Source: Ulota crispa (taxonomy: Eukaryota; Streptophyta; Bryopsida; Orthotrichales; Orthotrichaceae). Taken from it: 64,000 bases of DNA. Location of the stretch: contig OY987247.1 in the NCBI GenBank assembly GCA_963920765.1, positions 8,776,471-8,840,470 of the forward strand. Direction: 5' to 3'. A model generated the notes under the pieces. The model was not told the origin of the DNA. It searched no databases and saw only the letters and a program-made list of their open reading frames with translations. The position numbers and the translations under genes were made by a program. Positions 33,575 to 47,877 of the stretch are shown here, piece after piece. Positions within the stretch are counted from its first letter, which is position 1. Every line of letters starts with the position of its first letter.

Positions 33575-33943
33575 CATGGTTGTTACATTGGGCAACCCGT
33601 CTGCCTGCCCGTCCGTCCGCCAAAAGTGCCCAATTGAACTCATGTCCGTCTGATGTAGTCAACTCATAGTTGATTTCAAAAAATGGTACAAAATGATAAA
33701 AAAAACTTACTTTGTACATGTTGGTGATATTTATTGTTGCCAACATGAAGTCAAAATGTGGATTTAAAGCCATATCATATGATAAAAATGAAAAACAATA
33801 ATTTGATTCTTCCATTTTTAGGTCAAAAACCCTAAAAACGGTCATAAAACCATGAGAGAACACACATGTCCGCCCGTCCTATCTTTTTCGCCCACTCGAC
33901 TCTCTCGTCTAACAGCTAAAAGTCGCCTGATGTAACAACCATG
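33575..33943. mobile_element. hAT-type MITE, 369 bp
   Basis: Inverted termini CATGGTTGTTACAT at each end are flanked by the perfect 8-bp duplication GCTTGGAT (33567-33574 and 33944-33951). Eight-base duplications are typical of hAT transposons. There is no transposase. It sits beside or inside an inverted relative that ends at 34253. Confidence 0.88.
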
Positions 33944-33951
33944 GCTTGGAT

Positions 33952-34253
33952 GGATGTGTCCGTCCACTCTTGCTTTTGAGGGTATTTTTAGGGTCATTTT
34001 ATTAAAAAAAGAAGAATCTAATAACCATCATTCATTTTTACTATGTGCAAGACTATGTGATATGGTTTTAAATCTACATTAATTTTGACTGTATGTTGGT
34101 AACAATGTGTGCCACCAACATATACAAATTAAGTCTTTTTTATCATTTTTTGAAATCAACTATGAATTGACTACATTGCATGAACATGAGCTTAACTAGG
34201 CACTTTGGAAAAATGGCAAGCCTACACATAAGCAGTTCAATGTGACAACCATG
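33952..34253. mobile_element. Inverted partial copy of the hAT-type MITE
   Basis: The reverse complement of this stretch matches 33590-33900 (for example the CAACTCATAGTTGATTTC segment and GTCCGTCC). It ends with CAATGTGACAACCATG at 34253. The upstream end is unclear; the first MITE may have inserted into it. Confidence 0.65.
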
Positions 34254-37200
34254 GCTAGCTCTTCCTAGTATGTCTTTAAACTATGCTAACAAGTGTGCTA
34301 AGAGTGTGCATGAAAATAATGAGCAAAAACAAACGTGTTTAGTCATGGTGAACATGATGTATTTGGGAACCTCAAGGTCCTTTGGCAATTATTTCATGCA
34401 AATTGTATTAGATTTGAAGGGTGCAAGAAGACAATGATGATGTTTTTATGGATGAAAAAGTCAGCTAGCACCTTGGTCAAGCTCCAATATTTGTCAATCA
34501 TGAAATGAGGTCATGATATTTTCAATGTTATAAACCATACTTGTGTATTTTCTAGCTTTTCAAGTTAGGCTTTATTTTTGTTAGTGTATTGCCCAAAAGC
34601 TTAAAAAACTGTTATTTACTTCTCATAAGTGGTTTTTATGTGTTTGCAAGCTTGCAATAGTTATAATCCTTACAAATATTTTACACTTGAGTCTCCTACA
34701 CTGAATATTGCATTTAAGTTGCCTTGGCAATTAGGTTGCCTTACCCCAGTAAGTTACCTCATGACTCATCACTTGGCCACTTGGAGGCACATGCAACTCA
34801 CTAAACATTAGATATCACATGGTTTGTGACTTGGAAGCCACTAGTTTGTCATTTTGTTGCTACACTGTTGTTGATATGCTATCTAAAAATGGTTTGTTGT
34901 AGTGATTTTTGATGAAAAATATTGTAACAGCAGTAAATATTTGTACAGTGTGAAATTTTGAGAAATTAGTGTGGGGCAACCTAAACACAATATTCAGTGT
35001 AGTGAAAGTATCAAAACCAATTGGATTTTTTGGTTGTGCTTGTTTAAATTGCCTAGCTTGAAAAGAAACCATATGTCATATAGCAATTTCATTAGGGTGA
35101 TGGCATGATTAGGCCATTAGGGTACCCAAAAAGGATTGCTTAACTTTGATTTGGGTCATTTGGCCATACCCATGATACTTCTGCTATTTATTACATTTTA
35201 CTGGAGAGTGATATGCCCTTAATTTTTTGGCAAGAAGTTGCAATACTTGTAGATTAGTAGAAAAAAAATACACTTTTTCAAATGATGAGTGTTATCATGT
35301 TAAATGACCAATTTTTTAAGAAATTCCGGAAGTGTCTCATTTCATCAAAATGAAGTCAAGGACTCATTCGGACAACAAATTTGGTTAGTAGGAATTAGGT
35401 TAATGCATTTATACTTGTGCAAGCTTCTATGGTCCATGAATTTAAATTGTGTTAGTCCATACATTATTAAAATGAATTGTTATGTATTCTTTTAGGGACA
35501 ATTTTATGCTCGTTTTCCCAAATCCAATAAAGAACATTAAAAATTTGTAAATATTCTTTTTAAGTGGCAAAAGCATGCACATATACTTGTTTCTAGGTGC
35601 ACATATGGTCAAAATTATTAAAATTTTAATAGTTCATTTTAGGGAGCCATTATAAATTACAAGTCAAAAAAAGTCCAGATCAGGACATTTGAGTTCTAAT
35701 CACTTTTATGGTGTGAAAAAAAATCAAGAAAGTCCTTTTGATGGAGGGAACACTTTCTAAATGAATGTCTTAACATAAGGAAAGCTTAAGAAAAATGTCT
35801 CATCACTTGCAAGTTCAATTTTTGCCTAAACAAAAGTAATCTGGACTCACTATTGCTGCTCTTCCGGCATGCTCTTTCACGAGTACCCTGATCGTGCCAT
35901 CTCCCATTACTTTTGACAACTAGTGCACTAGAAAAGAATTAATTGTGCTCAAATCCTATTAATCACCCAAACATATATATGCCAAGTTCAGATTACATTT
36001 GGATGTTAAAAATTACTATGATTATATTGGTTAAAAAGAGGGGTTAAATGATGCTTATTGTTTGTTGACTTCTATGCATGACAATTTTTTTGAACCAACT
36101 GAAGGTTCCCTAATACTTCAAATGCAACAATCCAAAGTTGCACATCCACTCCATATTGAAGCACTAAGAGATTTTAAAACCATTATAGAAAAATGAAAGA
36201 AACATTGTACACTAAAACAATCAAAGCCCAAATTGATGGATTGCAAAATGTCTAGTATATTCTAACCTTTAAGAGTAAAATGTCATGTTTTTTATCTTGA
36301 ATTATGTAAAATTTCAATTTACAAATTGAAAATCATAGTTTTTAAGAAAATATTTAACTTATGTTTACACATCTAGACACATAAAAAAATGAAATCCATC
36401 TCAAAATCTTGGTATGTTGTTGGCAAGGTTTTTTGTGTAAATAAGCATAATTTAGCTTTTAGCATCAAGTTTGTATAATAAACCCTCTATATGTCTAATA
36501 CAAGTAGAAAGAAGATTTGATGGGGACATTGATTATGTAGTGTTTACTTTAGTACAAGTGAGATGCCATGTGGCTATGCATGTGTGACATGCCCTATAAT
36601 ATGCCACCTTGCTAGTGCAGGAGTGTGGGATGGCACTTGGCTAGCATGTGGCATCTCTTGTAAAATGCTAATTGGTTGATTTGTGACTTTTTCAAAATTT
36701 GAGTGCATTTAAACAAGTATTGGCTATGCAAGCAATTGTGAAAACGGTGTTTATTTCATATGCTTAAGAACACTTGAATGTGTAGCACATATGTATTATG
36801 TATAATCAAAGATTATCTTGCAATAGAGTTAGTCATAAAAATAATTTGTTAGTTTGGAGGACAAAACACTTTTGTCCAAGTTCCATAGTAAATGCAATAC
36901 TACATGCATTGGTCTCTCAAAATATTATTTAATTGATACTATCTCTTGGTAATTATTAATTCTCTATTGTAATGAAAAAACTTGCGCCTTCAAGAAACTT
37001 GCTAATGCTTAAATGATGCCTAGAACATGTGTATGGAAGCAATTCAAGTGTCTTTTACTTTTACACCCTTTCAACTTGTACCTGTTCAAATCTCTTCATA
37101 AAAGAATGCATCTTGAATAATACCTTTGACAATCATTCAATAAATGGTTTTGAAAATTCACTAACAACTTTTGTTGATCTTGTATAAATTCAAGTTGTCA

Positions 37201-37442
37201 TCAAAGCAAAACATATGTTGTTCTGTGTTGATATCATTTGAATAAGGATAACATTGATTGGTGATCAAACGCAAATAAAAAGACATCTTTTTGTTAGCAA
37301 GGTGGAGGTTGATGTTGTGTTTGTTGACATCACATTAACATTGAAAATACCAATAGGTATTTTTTGCAAATCAAACCTTGTTTTTTTATAGGCCAGGCAA
37401 AGTTTGTGTTTTAAATGTGTTGGGATCTTCCTTATTCAAACA
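34254..37442. other. Intergenic, AT-rich, no gene seen
   Basis: No domain-bearing ORF and no clear repeat structure. A few ORFs of 60-70 codons are at the level expected by chance. Confidence 0.5.
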
Positions 37443-37450
37443 CTTGTGAG

Positions 37451-37824
37451 CATGGTTGTCACATTGAATTGCTTGTCCGTCCACTAGCCCGTACATCTAA
37501 AGTGCCCAATTGAGCTTATGGTCCATCTAATGTAGTCAACTCATAGTTGATTTTAAAAAGTGATACATAATGACAAAAAAACTTACTTTGTACATGTTGG
37601 TGACACTCATTGTTACCAAATATGAAGTCAAAATGCGGATTTAATGCAACACCAAGCACTAAAAATGAAAAGCAGTAATTCAATTCTTCCTATTTTAGGT
37701 CAAAGACCCTTGGCTAGGAATGCCCTAAAAACAAAAGGAGAGAGACACGTCCATTTGCATTGTCTATTTTGTACATCTACTTGTGTTGTTTGACAGCTAA
37801 ATCTTACCCAAAGTAACAACTATG
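37451..37824. mobile_element. hAT-type MITE, 374 bp, second complete copy
   Basis: It begins CATGGTTGTCACATTG and ends AAAGTAACAACTATG. It is flanked by CTTGTGAG (37443-37450) and CTTGTAAG (37825-37832), an 8-bp duplication with one mismatch. The interior matches the 33575 copy (CAACTCATAGTTGATTT, TTACTTTGTACATGTTGGTG). Accumulated changes suggest it is older. Confidence 0.82.
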
Positions 37825-38450
37825 CTTGTAAGGGCGCATTTATAAATGATATGTTTTTGTATCTTTTGGATTCATAAGAGTTTATTTCACATATGTTTCC
37901 ATACTTTTCATTTAAAAATAATTAATAACCGCTTTCAGAGATATTGTCTTCTCTTCTTATTCATCAATTTACCTTGATGAAGTAGAATTTGGTTTCATGT
38001 CTTTGGAATGATCTTCACTCTAAAATGCTAAACATGAATGCTCTATTGGTCTAGTGCACACCAATAAATTATCTCTTTGACAAGGTGAGAGTTGATTGCC
38101 AACATTTTGGCATCTTTCTTATCTAAATGGAGCCTTCAAAGCATTTCATTTGCACTTTTTTCCTCTCCACAAGCATTTTTTTGCATTCATACTCTCTATC
38201 AACACATGCATGCATTTTTTTTGTTTTTTGCATCTTGATCAGTTGCACGGTTTGCATCACATTTGCATGTGTTATCATGCACTAGTTCCTTGGACAATGC
38301 TATTTTGTGAGAGTAAAATGGTGAACCATGAGCAATGAGCAAGAATAAATTTTGAGCTCAAAGTCAATGAAAAAACAACAAAAAGACAAGTTATTCAAGA
38401 GATAAAAGGTTTAAATGCACAATTATAGGAATTTGTGTGCATAGTTATGA

Positions 38451-38762
38451 GGTATGTACACCCATAAGCGTCAAACTAAGGGTTTTGAACATGATGAGTA
38501 TCAATAAATAGCTAGCAAATTATAGGATCCTATTAGGAACAAAAAAATAATAAGTTTGCACTCTCAAATGTATTGTTTGGATACTCTAAGAACAAGTTGT
38601 GAATTTTTAAAGTGCAAACTGCCATTGTACCCACAACCACTTTCAAGATTTTATGTTCACATGTTGTACATCCTTGTCATTGCATCTATCTACTTCCATA
38701 GATTTTCCAAGATTTCAAAGGTGACAGTTATGGGGATAGTGATGCTTATGGATGTACATACC
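38451..38762. mobile_element. MITE family C, copy 1, 312 bp
   Basis: Termini GGTATGTACACCCATAAGCG and the inverse of GGTATGTACATCCATAAGCA form inverted repeats of about 22 bp. The interior closely matches 53256-53565. A third, isolated terminus (CAACACCCATAAGCGTGAAA) lies at about 38979. No target duplication could be fixed. Confidence 0.75.
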
Positions 38763-41700
38763 TTAGGTGGAATTTATTATTTTGACAAAAATTTAAACTC
38801 ACAACTCATAGCTAATGGAACCCCAGCAGCAAACTAACATTTCTCGTAGCTGCCCTTCTCTATGTAAACATTTTCAAATTCCAAGTGTACATGAGACTAT
38901 AATGCATCTTCTTTCACACTTTATCAATATGCCTAGTCTACTTGCACTTGCCTCTATACACCTCTCCATTCAAGTAGCAACACCCATAAGCGTGAAACTA
39001 AGGATTTTGGAGTAGGAAAATCAATTGTAGAACTTTGAGAAAAATATTGTTAAGTTAGGAAGAAGAAACCAAAATTATTGGCATCAATTTCAAAGTTCCA
39101 ATTGCAAGCATTTATTCACAAGGATATTTCAAAGTCCAAAATCACTAAAATTGTATAATTGTGTGTAGGAGATGCTAAAACCAATGCTTATTAGTTCTTA
39201 AAAAGTGAGACAAGGCACTCAAAATTGTCATGTGAGTCACCCAAAACCATCACTTTGTTACCCATAACCATCACTACGTCATCCATAACCATTTTTTTTA
39301 TATTTGTTAGTCACTTGCAATGCTTGCAAAAGTAGGTGACGCCCATGGAGATAGCACTTGACAAAGATGGATGTTGCTACCTTACCCTAAGGGTGCTCTT
39401 TAACTCAATTTTATTTTCCAATTTAAAATTGCCCATACTCCAAACATGTTCCTTACCCCAACTCTATTTTAAACTCAGAATACCCTTTGCTCTAAAATGA
39501 TCATATCATTCATGGTTTGAACTTACTTCCTACTAAAGCATATCTTTTTATTTGCATTCCTTGTTTCATAGCACCCCTAATCCTACATGTGTTCATCACT
39601 CCTAGCATAGTAGTATAGAAAAAGATGACTTTGTTTTCAAAGGGAGGGATTTGCATCCATCTTGCCATACTTGCCCACATGCATTAATTTCCCACAAAAC
39701 CAAGGGCTTAGAACCTCATATTCATTAAAATGAGAGAATGGGGACCTCTCAAAATAACCATATTGATTTAGGTCAAAGTTCAACTAAAAGCACCAATTTT
39801 CATTAAATGAGAATTTTCAATGAGAGTATGAATTTGACTATTTAGCTCAATTAAGTTGAATTGGCCTAAAACTATTCATTTTTAGGTCAAAAACCTTTCC
39901 ACATCGACTTAAAACCTTCACAACCTAAAATTGAAAGGTTTTTAGGTCAATTTTTTTTGAGATGAATTGACCTAAAACCTTTCAATTTTAGGTTGTGAAT
40001 CTCTTGGAAAATTAAAAGAGATACTAGGACCTCTCATTTTCTTGCAATTATCTCATTTTAATGAATAAAGGGTTTTAGAGGAAGGTCTATCAAAAATCAA
40101 ACTCAAAATTAGTGTTTTGATCTAACAAGGACCATGGTGGGATTTGAAATTATTAGTGTCAGGCATCTCTAGGACCTTAATGTTTTGAATGGTTTTTTTT
40201 AATGTCCATCACATGTATATATGAGTGCATCCATAATATAAAGGCAAATGTTTATACCATGTGTGAGTTGGCACCATTTTTACTTACAAAAGTGCTCATG
40301 TGCACATCATCTTTTATATTGTTGGCACATATTTTTTAACAAGGTGGAAATATGTTTTCCTTGAGTTTGAATGTTTTATATGAAGCTCAAAACATGTACT
40401 CTTCCACATATTTTCTTTTCATTATTGGTTTTGAAATGGTCAAAATACCTTGCATACGTATGAAAATACATGTATCTTGTTTAAAATTCATTATTGAAGG
40501 TGAGCTTTTCTTGAGGTCTAGTTTTTGCATTCTTTGTTGTGATAGGGTAGAAATTGCTTTTATGCAAATTGAGATCTTTTCCATAAAATAAACACAAAGA
40601 AGGTGCTTTGGTAATTGTCAAGAGTTGTTTTCTTTTGTAAAGATGGATGTTGGTCCCATGGGAATAAACGCCATTTCTTTTCTAGAAAGCATCATAGGGT
40701 ATTTTTGAGCACATCACTTTACATGTTCAATTTGATTTTCATTATTAGCAAAGCGGCAAGGTAGCATCAGTTTTACCATGTTGATGGAGACTTTTTATTC
40801 CTCCAAGTATTCAAAGGTGTCTTTGGACAAGTCAAATTCTTTTTTTGTTTTGGATATTGAGTGCAACTTTGTTTCAAGTTTGCTAAACACTTTCTTGTTA
40901 GAACACCATCAAAGGTTGCCCATATTCTTGTTTCTATCTCTCAAATGAAAAGATTTGCAAATTATTGATATCCTAGAATCTTGTATTAAATTAGGAGGCT
41001 CATAAACTGTTTAGGCTTTAAAATTGCCCACCCTCATAAATATACTCCTTCTGTACATGATGTTTTTTATAGGATTCCAAAATGTACAAGTAGTATACAT
41101 TTGAGGAGGTGGGCGGTTTTAGAGCCCTATGCCATTTCAAATTCAAAATTTCATAACTAATTCCATAAATATTAAAAACAAAACAACTTGGGTTAGATGC
41201 CAATTCTTTTCTTTCATGGAGAATTTACTGAAAAACATTTCAAGAAGTTTCACCTCTCCAAAATTCAATTTCAGCCTTTAGATAGTTGATTTATGAACCT
41301 CCTACCTTATGTCTTTGGGAATTTCAGATGAGATAAAGTCTTATCACTTGTCAAATGCAAAGTCACAATTCATCAACATTGTCAAGATTTGGTTGTGTTG
41401 TGAATTTCTAATAACTTAACCCCTATAGCCTTGAACATTGTTTTTTGGCAGTGTAGCAATCTTGGGGAGCTCACTACAAATGGGTTTTTCATATTTTTTT
41501 TGAAATTTTCACACATGATGTTTTCAAGGAGTAGTTTTAAGGCTCGATATTTTTGTAACATTTAGCTACATGGTTCAAAAGTTATTGCATGATATGTAGT
41601 TTTGTTTGCACGTCGGGTAGACAAATTTGTTTTGTTAAAATTACATTTTAAGCTTCTTCTTTTTTTGAAATTGGTTCTTTAGATTTATATATACATGGTA

Positions 41701-44559
41701 AGCTTTGAATCATTCAATTTTGATCAATGAGATGAAAGTTAGGAGGGGATTTTGCTTGCGGGCACTTATGGATTCTTTACTCTAAAATAAACTTTGAAGT
41801 CTTGTTTGTTTTACTCAATTTTCAATATTTTAAAAGAAAATCAAAACTTGAGGATGTGGATTGTTTGTAGCAACATTACCACCATTGGAATTGGAATTTT
41901 TTATCTCCACATAGGAGTGCCTGGCTAAGATGAACCCCTATAAGAATAACTCTTGCTGTCCTCATTCCATTCACTTGTCATCCTTGCCATGTATTGGGGG
42001 AGCTTGCCTACAATTAATTTTTCCTAAGATGAGTTGTTTTTAGTTCAGGACCCTTATTTTTAGCCAGGCACTACTATAATTAAGTTCTTAACAATTTAAT
42101 GGTTTGAATCATTTTTTACATCTTTTTACTTATTGATTTTTTCCCTTGTATTGTATAATTCCAAATGATTTGAAAGTTTTTAAGTGTGTACCCAACTTGT
42201 TTTAAAGAACAAATCCAAAACACTACAACCTTCTTGAAAAAAAATTCATACAAATTTGACCTTGTGAAGTGCAACTGCCTGAGTTTTTGCAGGGACAAAA
42301 AATGCCTGGCTTTTTGTCAATTCAAACTCAAATATCTTACAATCTACATGGTGAAAGTTTTTGAATTTTTTTTCACATCTTTTGATACTACTTTAGTACA
42401 AGATCTTACAATTGTGTGTGTCAAAAAATGTTTTTTTCTAAACCTTGGTACTTGTAATAAAAATGACAGTTTTGGAGTGATTTTGGTGAAAAACTTAGCT
42501 TCAGATTTTAGGGATTTAAGGAAGTTCTAAATTATGACTAATCCTAGTGTCTAGTTTTTACATTGTATTCAACTTATATTTAATCAATACAATACTAAAA
42601 AAAAAGAGTAGTTTCCTTTTAAATGAAAGTTTTAATAGAAATTTTTATTAGATTTTAGTAAAATAATTATTTTCCACTTTTTCACTAATTCTATACATAT
42701 AAGTTTCCAAAACAAAGATTTTTTCTTAAATCTTCAAAAGCAAGATGGTTAAGTTCTTTTAGCTTCCTCATAATGATAACTACAATCTAAAAATGTACAT
42801 GTGAAGAGTATCATTAGGGTTACAACTTCTCTATGGTGACTTGTCAAAACTTTTCCTTGGTAAAAATGTCCAATAGAATAGATTTCAAATTGTGAAGTTG
42901 TTTAAGAGACTTCTCTGCTTGGTGTTTGCACTACAACCAGTCAAGACTTCTTTTTTCATTGAGTTATTATTTTTCTATCTTGTTCAACATCCTATCGGTG
43001 GCCTCTAATAGCCTTGACTTGGCCAAAACTTCTTCACCAATTAGACCCCTTCTCGACCATAGTTTAATATGGCCATAAGGTTTGATGTAAGTAAATGCTT
43101 ATGAGAGGTCATACAACTCTTGGTCATATTGAAGAGCATATATAATCATGGAATCAAGAAAGATAATATGAAGGCCAAAAGATTTTTGATGCATTCATCA
43201 ATAGTCAAAACATTGCAAAAGTACCTGTGATATGCTAACTATTGTGGAATTTATTTTTGTCTTAGTCATGTCCATCCAAGCAAGAGTAACCAATTCTTCT
43301 TTTTTTGAAATTGCTTTAATTAAGAAGTTCCTTTTTACTATGTATTTTGAAATCAACCAATTCCTACATTCTTTGTAGGTCTGCCTTTTTGTAAAAGTTG
43401 AAGACATCAGATACTTTTTTAGGAGCCTTCAAATAGTATCAATATCATATTAACTCAATTTGGACCAAGAGTACAAGTCTCTAGACATTGTTGCATACAT
43501 GTCCAATGTGTCATTTTTATTTGTGAATGTTTTACATATGGATTATATATTTGTGCTTTGCACTACCTAAATATAATTACGTGTGACATACTTCTATCAT
43601 TTCATTTACCTCTTACTTATGAAATTAAGCTAAATCCTAAGCTTTGGCAATCATGATGATATCTTTGATTTTGATGATTCATTTTTTTTCAATTTGGTAA
43701 TTTCTATACTACAAGGGGATGTTATGTGAAACCTCCAATCTACTCATTAACCTTTTCACTTGATGACCTTCTGACAACATAAGAACTTCCCATCTACCTC
43801 ATTATTGCAAGGTAAAATTCATAAAAGGTTTGATTTGCCTTATACCTTTGCAACATATATAGTGATAACCATGACATCAATTTATGTTGAGAAATTTTTG
43901 AAACATTTATATATTGTGCATGGTTATTGAAGAGAACAATATTTCAAAACTTGGATTCTTCCAATCTATAATTTTGCTCCTTTGTCCATAAAAACCTTTA
44001 CTATGACAAAAATGATGGATTTGTTTGGTATGCAGCTTAATTTGGATCCCATACAACATTTTTGGGTGGTTTGCAAACTCCCAAATTATCATACTAGTTT
44101 TGTGATGGATGTGTGTAAGTTAAATTTTGACCTAAAGTTTTGTTTTATATTGTGTGAATGCTTGGAAAATGAATTACAATCACATAGCTTTTATTTTGCA
44201 CCATGATTTTTATTACTAAACCTATAGTTCTAATGATTTGATATGTAGTTAACTACAAAAAAAAACCTAGGGTTTAAATGTGACTATTACACAAGGCTAT
44301 GCTTTGCTTGATTGACATTTGAGCTTAAAATGAAGAAAACTTTGAATCATACTTCTAGTATGATAAAGGCGTAGAGCCAATGATTATGCAAAATAAAGAT
44401 GCAATTATCTATGTTGGTAAATTTGAAGTGCTACACTATTAAATTGAGTGGAATCTTGTAACAATTTTATCATTTATTAGCAATCTTTCATTAATTATAC
44501 AATACAAAATGGTAAAATGACACCTTTTGGTAACAATTTATCAATCATGTGCTTCATCC
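38763..44559. other. Intergenic, AT-rich, no gene seen
   Basis: No supported gene in about 5.8 kb. It includes the isolated family-C terminus near 38979 and the palindromic GACCTAAAA/TTTTAGGTC cluster at about 39840-40000. ORFs up to 114 codons (42186-42530) are K/F/N-rich and look like chance frames in AT-rich DNA. Confidence 0.5.
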
Positions 44560-45690
44560 TATTGAATTGAACTTGTAAATGTTGGCATACTTAAATTGCT
44601 TGAAGTTTGACAATGAAGATTCTAGCCCAAAAAGAAGAGTATTATAATTTTTAGGCCATATTTTACCTATTGAGCAAATCATAACAAATGATATGTTACT
44701 TGACTTTTAGAAAAATTTGAATTGGACAAGTGTTTCAATATATGCATCAAGGAATTGCAATTTTTGTTAACAATTTGCATTGTGATACAAAGTTTGCATC
44801 TCAAGAAATATTATATTTTCAAATGAAGATACCATAAAAAACAAGGTTTACAACATATCTAAAATTTCCATTATTGCTTTGATTAATTATCATAGAAGTA
44901 AGAAGTGAGTGTGGGTTGTGAGGAAGAACAACAAAGCAAATTTTAGTAAAATGGTGGAACTATGTTATTTGAGAGAGGGTTGAGCCTCTATTTGATGTTT
45001 AGGCAACTCATGTCATATGCTCCTATTGCCTAATGGAATCATGGAGCATTACATGGAAAATCATACTCAAGTGGAGGATTTTCTATAACTATATTGAAAA
45101 GGAATAGGCGTAATTTGTGTATTAGTTGTTCCAAATTTCTGAAATAAGAAAGTGTCATTTGTTGAATGTGACTATGAGTAATTATACAATCTTACATGAA
45201 CACCACAAAACAAGTACAACTTTGTGAAAAAACAATTGATGGCACTTTCCACAAATGCCAACTCATGTATATTCCACATTTCATGATATTGTAAAGGTTG
45301 CTAAAAATCAATAATGAGGCAATCAAAAAGTTTCTCTCCTTGTTGTCCTTTCACTTGTTTTGTTAAAAACATTCTCATTAGAGCTTGATATAATATGGCA
45401 CATGCTCATTTGCAAATCCGTGGTAAAAGTGCATAGGTTTTTTCTCCTTGATGAGAAAGAAAATGAATTCCAAGAAAAATTCTAAAACTCCTCACATCAA
45501 GACCAAATTGAAAATCTAAAAAGTTATGTTTAGAATGGCAAGCTATTATTGAGGAAGGAGGTAAAAATGACCAACTTCAAAAAACATACATAATTATTTC
45601 TACTATAAATTTTTGAAGAAATATTAGAACTTATCCATCAAAGGTCTTGTCCCCACACTAATGTCTATAGTACATGTACATCAAAGTAAC
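44560..45690 (-). repeat. Diverged copy of the inverted-repeat family
   Basis: Aligns in the orientation of the right arm (27290-29582). Examples are TTGGACAAGTG with CATCAAG following at 44720-44755, the match to 28700-28735, and AACTTATCC/TACCAAAGG near 45630 against 29600. Many substitutions and indels make it an old copy. Confidence 0.7.
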
Positions 45691-46065
45691 CAAACCATCT
45701 CATCAAATGCATTGATTGCCTTTACTACCTAGCATTCATCTATCAACCATGAGCATAGGGTAGAAGTACACTAGACCCATACACTTTTGGCAAAATTTTC
45801 GTGTACAAAAATACACCAAAAATACTAAAATAGTATATAACTTTTGTGGAAAAAATTAATTTGGAAATTCAACGTCTAGACATCCTAGATCTTGGTGCAA
45901 TCATCTACAATCTAACACGCAAGTAAGGTTAAACATACTTTTCCACAAAATTATCCCTTGACAAAAATTAGCACTATTTTTGTAGATAATTACAAAATTT
46001 GTGATTTATTAAAAGTTTAAATGCAAATTTGGATAGAGGAGCCTTAGATGTTTTTTGTGAAGTAA

Positions 46066-46295
46066 GGTAGACAAACCCAATCCCATTTGTCTCCCAATCC
46101 TGCTCAAATCTACACGGGTGGTTCTTTAGGGTTGAAATCTAGGCATCTCATAGATGCCCTGTTTTTTAGGACCTAAAAAATAGGGCATTTATGAGCTCCC
46201 CAAATTTTAGCCCTAAAAAGAACCACCCATGTAGATTTGAGCTGGATTGGGAGATAGACGGGATTGGGAGATAAATGAGATTGGGTTTGACTACC
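46066..46295. mobile_element. Foldback MITE, 230 bp
   Basis: The left arm GGTAGACAAACCCAATCCCA and its near-perfect inverse at the right enclose arms containing CTCAAATCTACACGGGTGG. Pairing may extend into the flanking TAA/TTA. There is no coding capacity and the superfamily is unclear. Confidence 0.8.
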
Positions 46296-46870
46296 TTAAG
46301 GACAAAAGAATATGAGTTCTCTAAGTCCATTAAATTTGTACTTTTCCATGATTTGTATTATTGTGACATTTGAGTAGTGGTTCACAATAGTACAAATTTA
46401 ACTTGAATTTTTTTTAGCAAAGACAATCATGATCCTAGGTACGCAATGTACATAGTATGTTAGAAAACAACATGAAATTTTCAAAAAAAGCCTTTAAAAT
46501 TTTAGTAATTTGAAATTCAAAATCATGCATTTTACCATTTTTGGATTGCGGTCTCCAAAGGTCAAGGGTCTAGTGTACATCCATCCCCATAGAAGGAATG
46601 AGAGATGAAGAGAAATCCAAAATATACTTCCATGCATTCTAAAGCCTAAACCTATTAAGACCATAAAGAAAACTTTGACTCTTAAGTCTTTACCAAAAAC
46701 TGAGTATTTATAGGAACTACACTAACTGAGACCTTTCTTCTATATACAACTTTTTTAAAATTTCCTCATGTGTTAAAACTGGACTCCTAAATTGTACAAA
46801 ATCAAAATGCAATTAGTAGAACTTAAAGTTAAAAAAATTCCCGTAACTAAAACTCGATTGTTAAGTAGCA
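46296..46870. other. Intergenic, no gene seen
   Basis: AT-rich sequence leading into the 5' flank shared by the small secreted-protein-like copies. That shared sequence starts near 46870 with GTTGTTGTGCTGGCTGATCC. Confidence 0.4.
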
Positions 46871-46914
46871 GTTGTTGTGCTGGCTGATCCCATCAGTCTG
46901 TGAGTACGGGTTAA

Positions 46915-47871
46915 CCCCTAAAGGACCAAGTGGCTATTCAACAGTCACTTGAAAACTCGGGTAGGGTTCTATGAAGTCAATTTTTATTAGATGTTCTCAA
47001 AATTGTTACACAAGATGCAAATATGTATCCTGTAAGTAGAAATGTAATTTTTTCCCTAATCAAATGCCCGGTTCAAAAGTTATGCCACCCAAAAGAATTT
47101 GGGCACCTTGGGCATATTTGGAGAATCTTATGCTAAAACTCTCAACAACTTTTGAAATTTGGCAAGTATGTAACTAAAAAACATAATGTACAATTGTCAA
47201 AAAAAAATTAAACAAAAAAAAAAAACCAAACTCTCACATCACATTTAGAAGGGAGTCAAACTTTGTTGACCATGTTCTGGTAGTTTCAAGAAGAAAAAAT
47301 ATCCTCTAACTTCAAGCCCTATTATCTTTCAAACTATAAATCTAAAACTCTTGAAACTTTTTTTCACATGTTCCAAATGATTGTCTCTAACTTTTGATTG
47401 TTTAGATTTCAAATAAAAGACTATCTCATTGCATAAGAAATCATGAAAGAATGACTAATGTATTGCCAATTCACTAAACCTCCTTGCATTGCACGGTAAT
47501 TTAGAATTAGCTAGATTCTATCTTTGCATCTGAAAATTTTCATGAGTGAACCTAACATCATATACTTGTGAATGGTCATAAAGCTCAAATTTGTGTAGAG
47601 CAAAAATTTTACTCTAGGAAGGCTCAAAGTCTGCTGACCTTGTTTTGTAGGAATGAAAAAAAGTTGTTTTTTTCACTTCAAAGATTATAATCTTACAATC
47701 CGCATGGTCAAATGGGCAGAATTTTTTTGCACACATTAGCTTATCTGTTTGACACACTTTTGTATGGTTGGAATTAAGAAAAAAGGTTTTTATTTTCAAT
47801 TTTGGGCAATGCACTCAAAGTTGGCAGTTTGTGAGATTTTTTCTCAAAAAACACCTTTGGTCCTTTAGGGG
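46915..47871. mobile_element. TTAA-flanked piggyBac-like MITE, 957 bp, with known empty sites
   Basis: The termini CCCCTAAAGGACCAA are 15-bp inverted repeats, bordered by TTAA at 46911-46914 and 47872-47875. The insertion splits a sequence that is continuous in two other copies: GTGAGTGCGGCAACCATGG at 30737 and, reversed, GTGAGTACGGCACCATGG at 55930. The comparison shows that this unit alone was inserted, two bases before the ATG of the small gene. No ORF of note. Confidence 0.9.
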
Positions 47872-47877
47872 TTAACC

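Noticed and set aside
42186..42530. 114-codon ORF
   Set aside because: AT-rich composition with K, F and N excess and no domain; likely chance.
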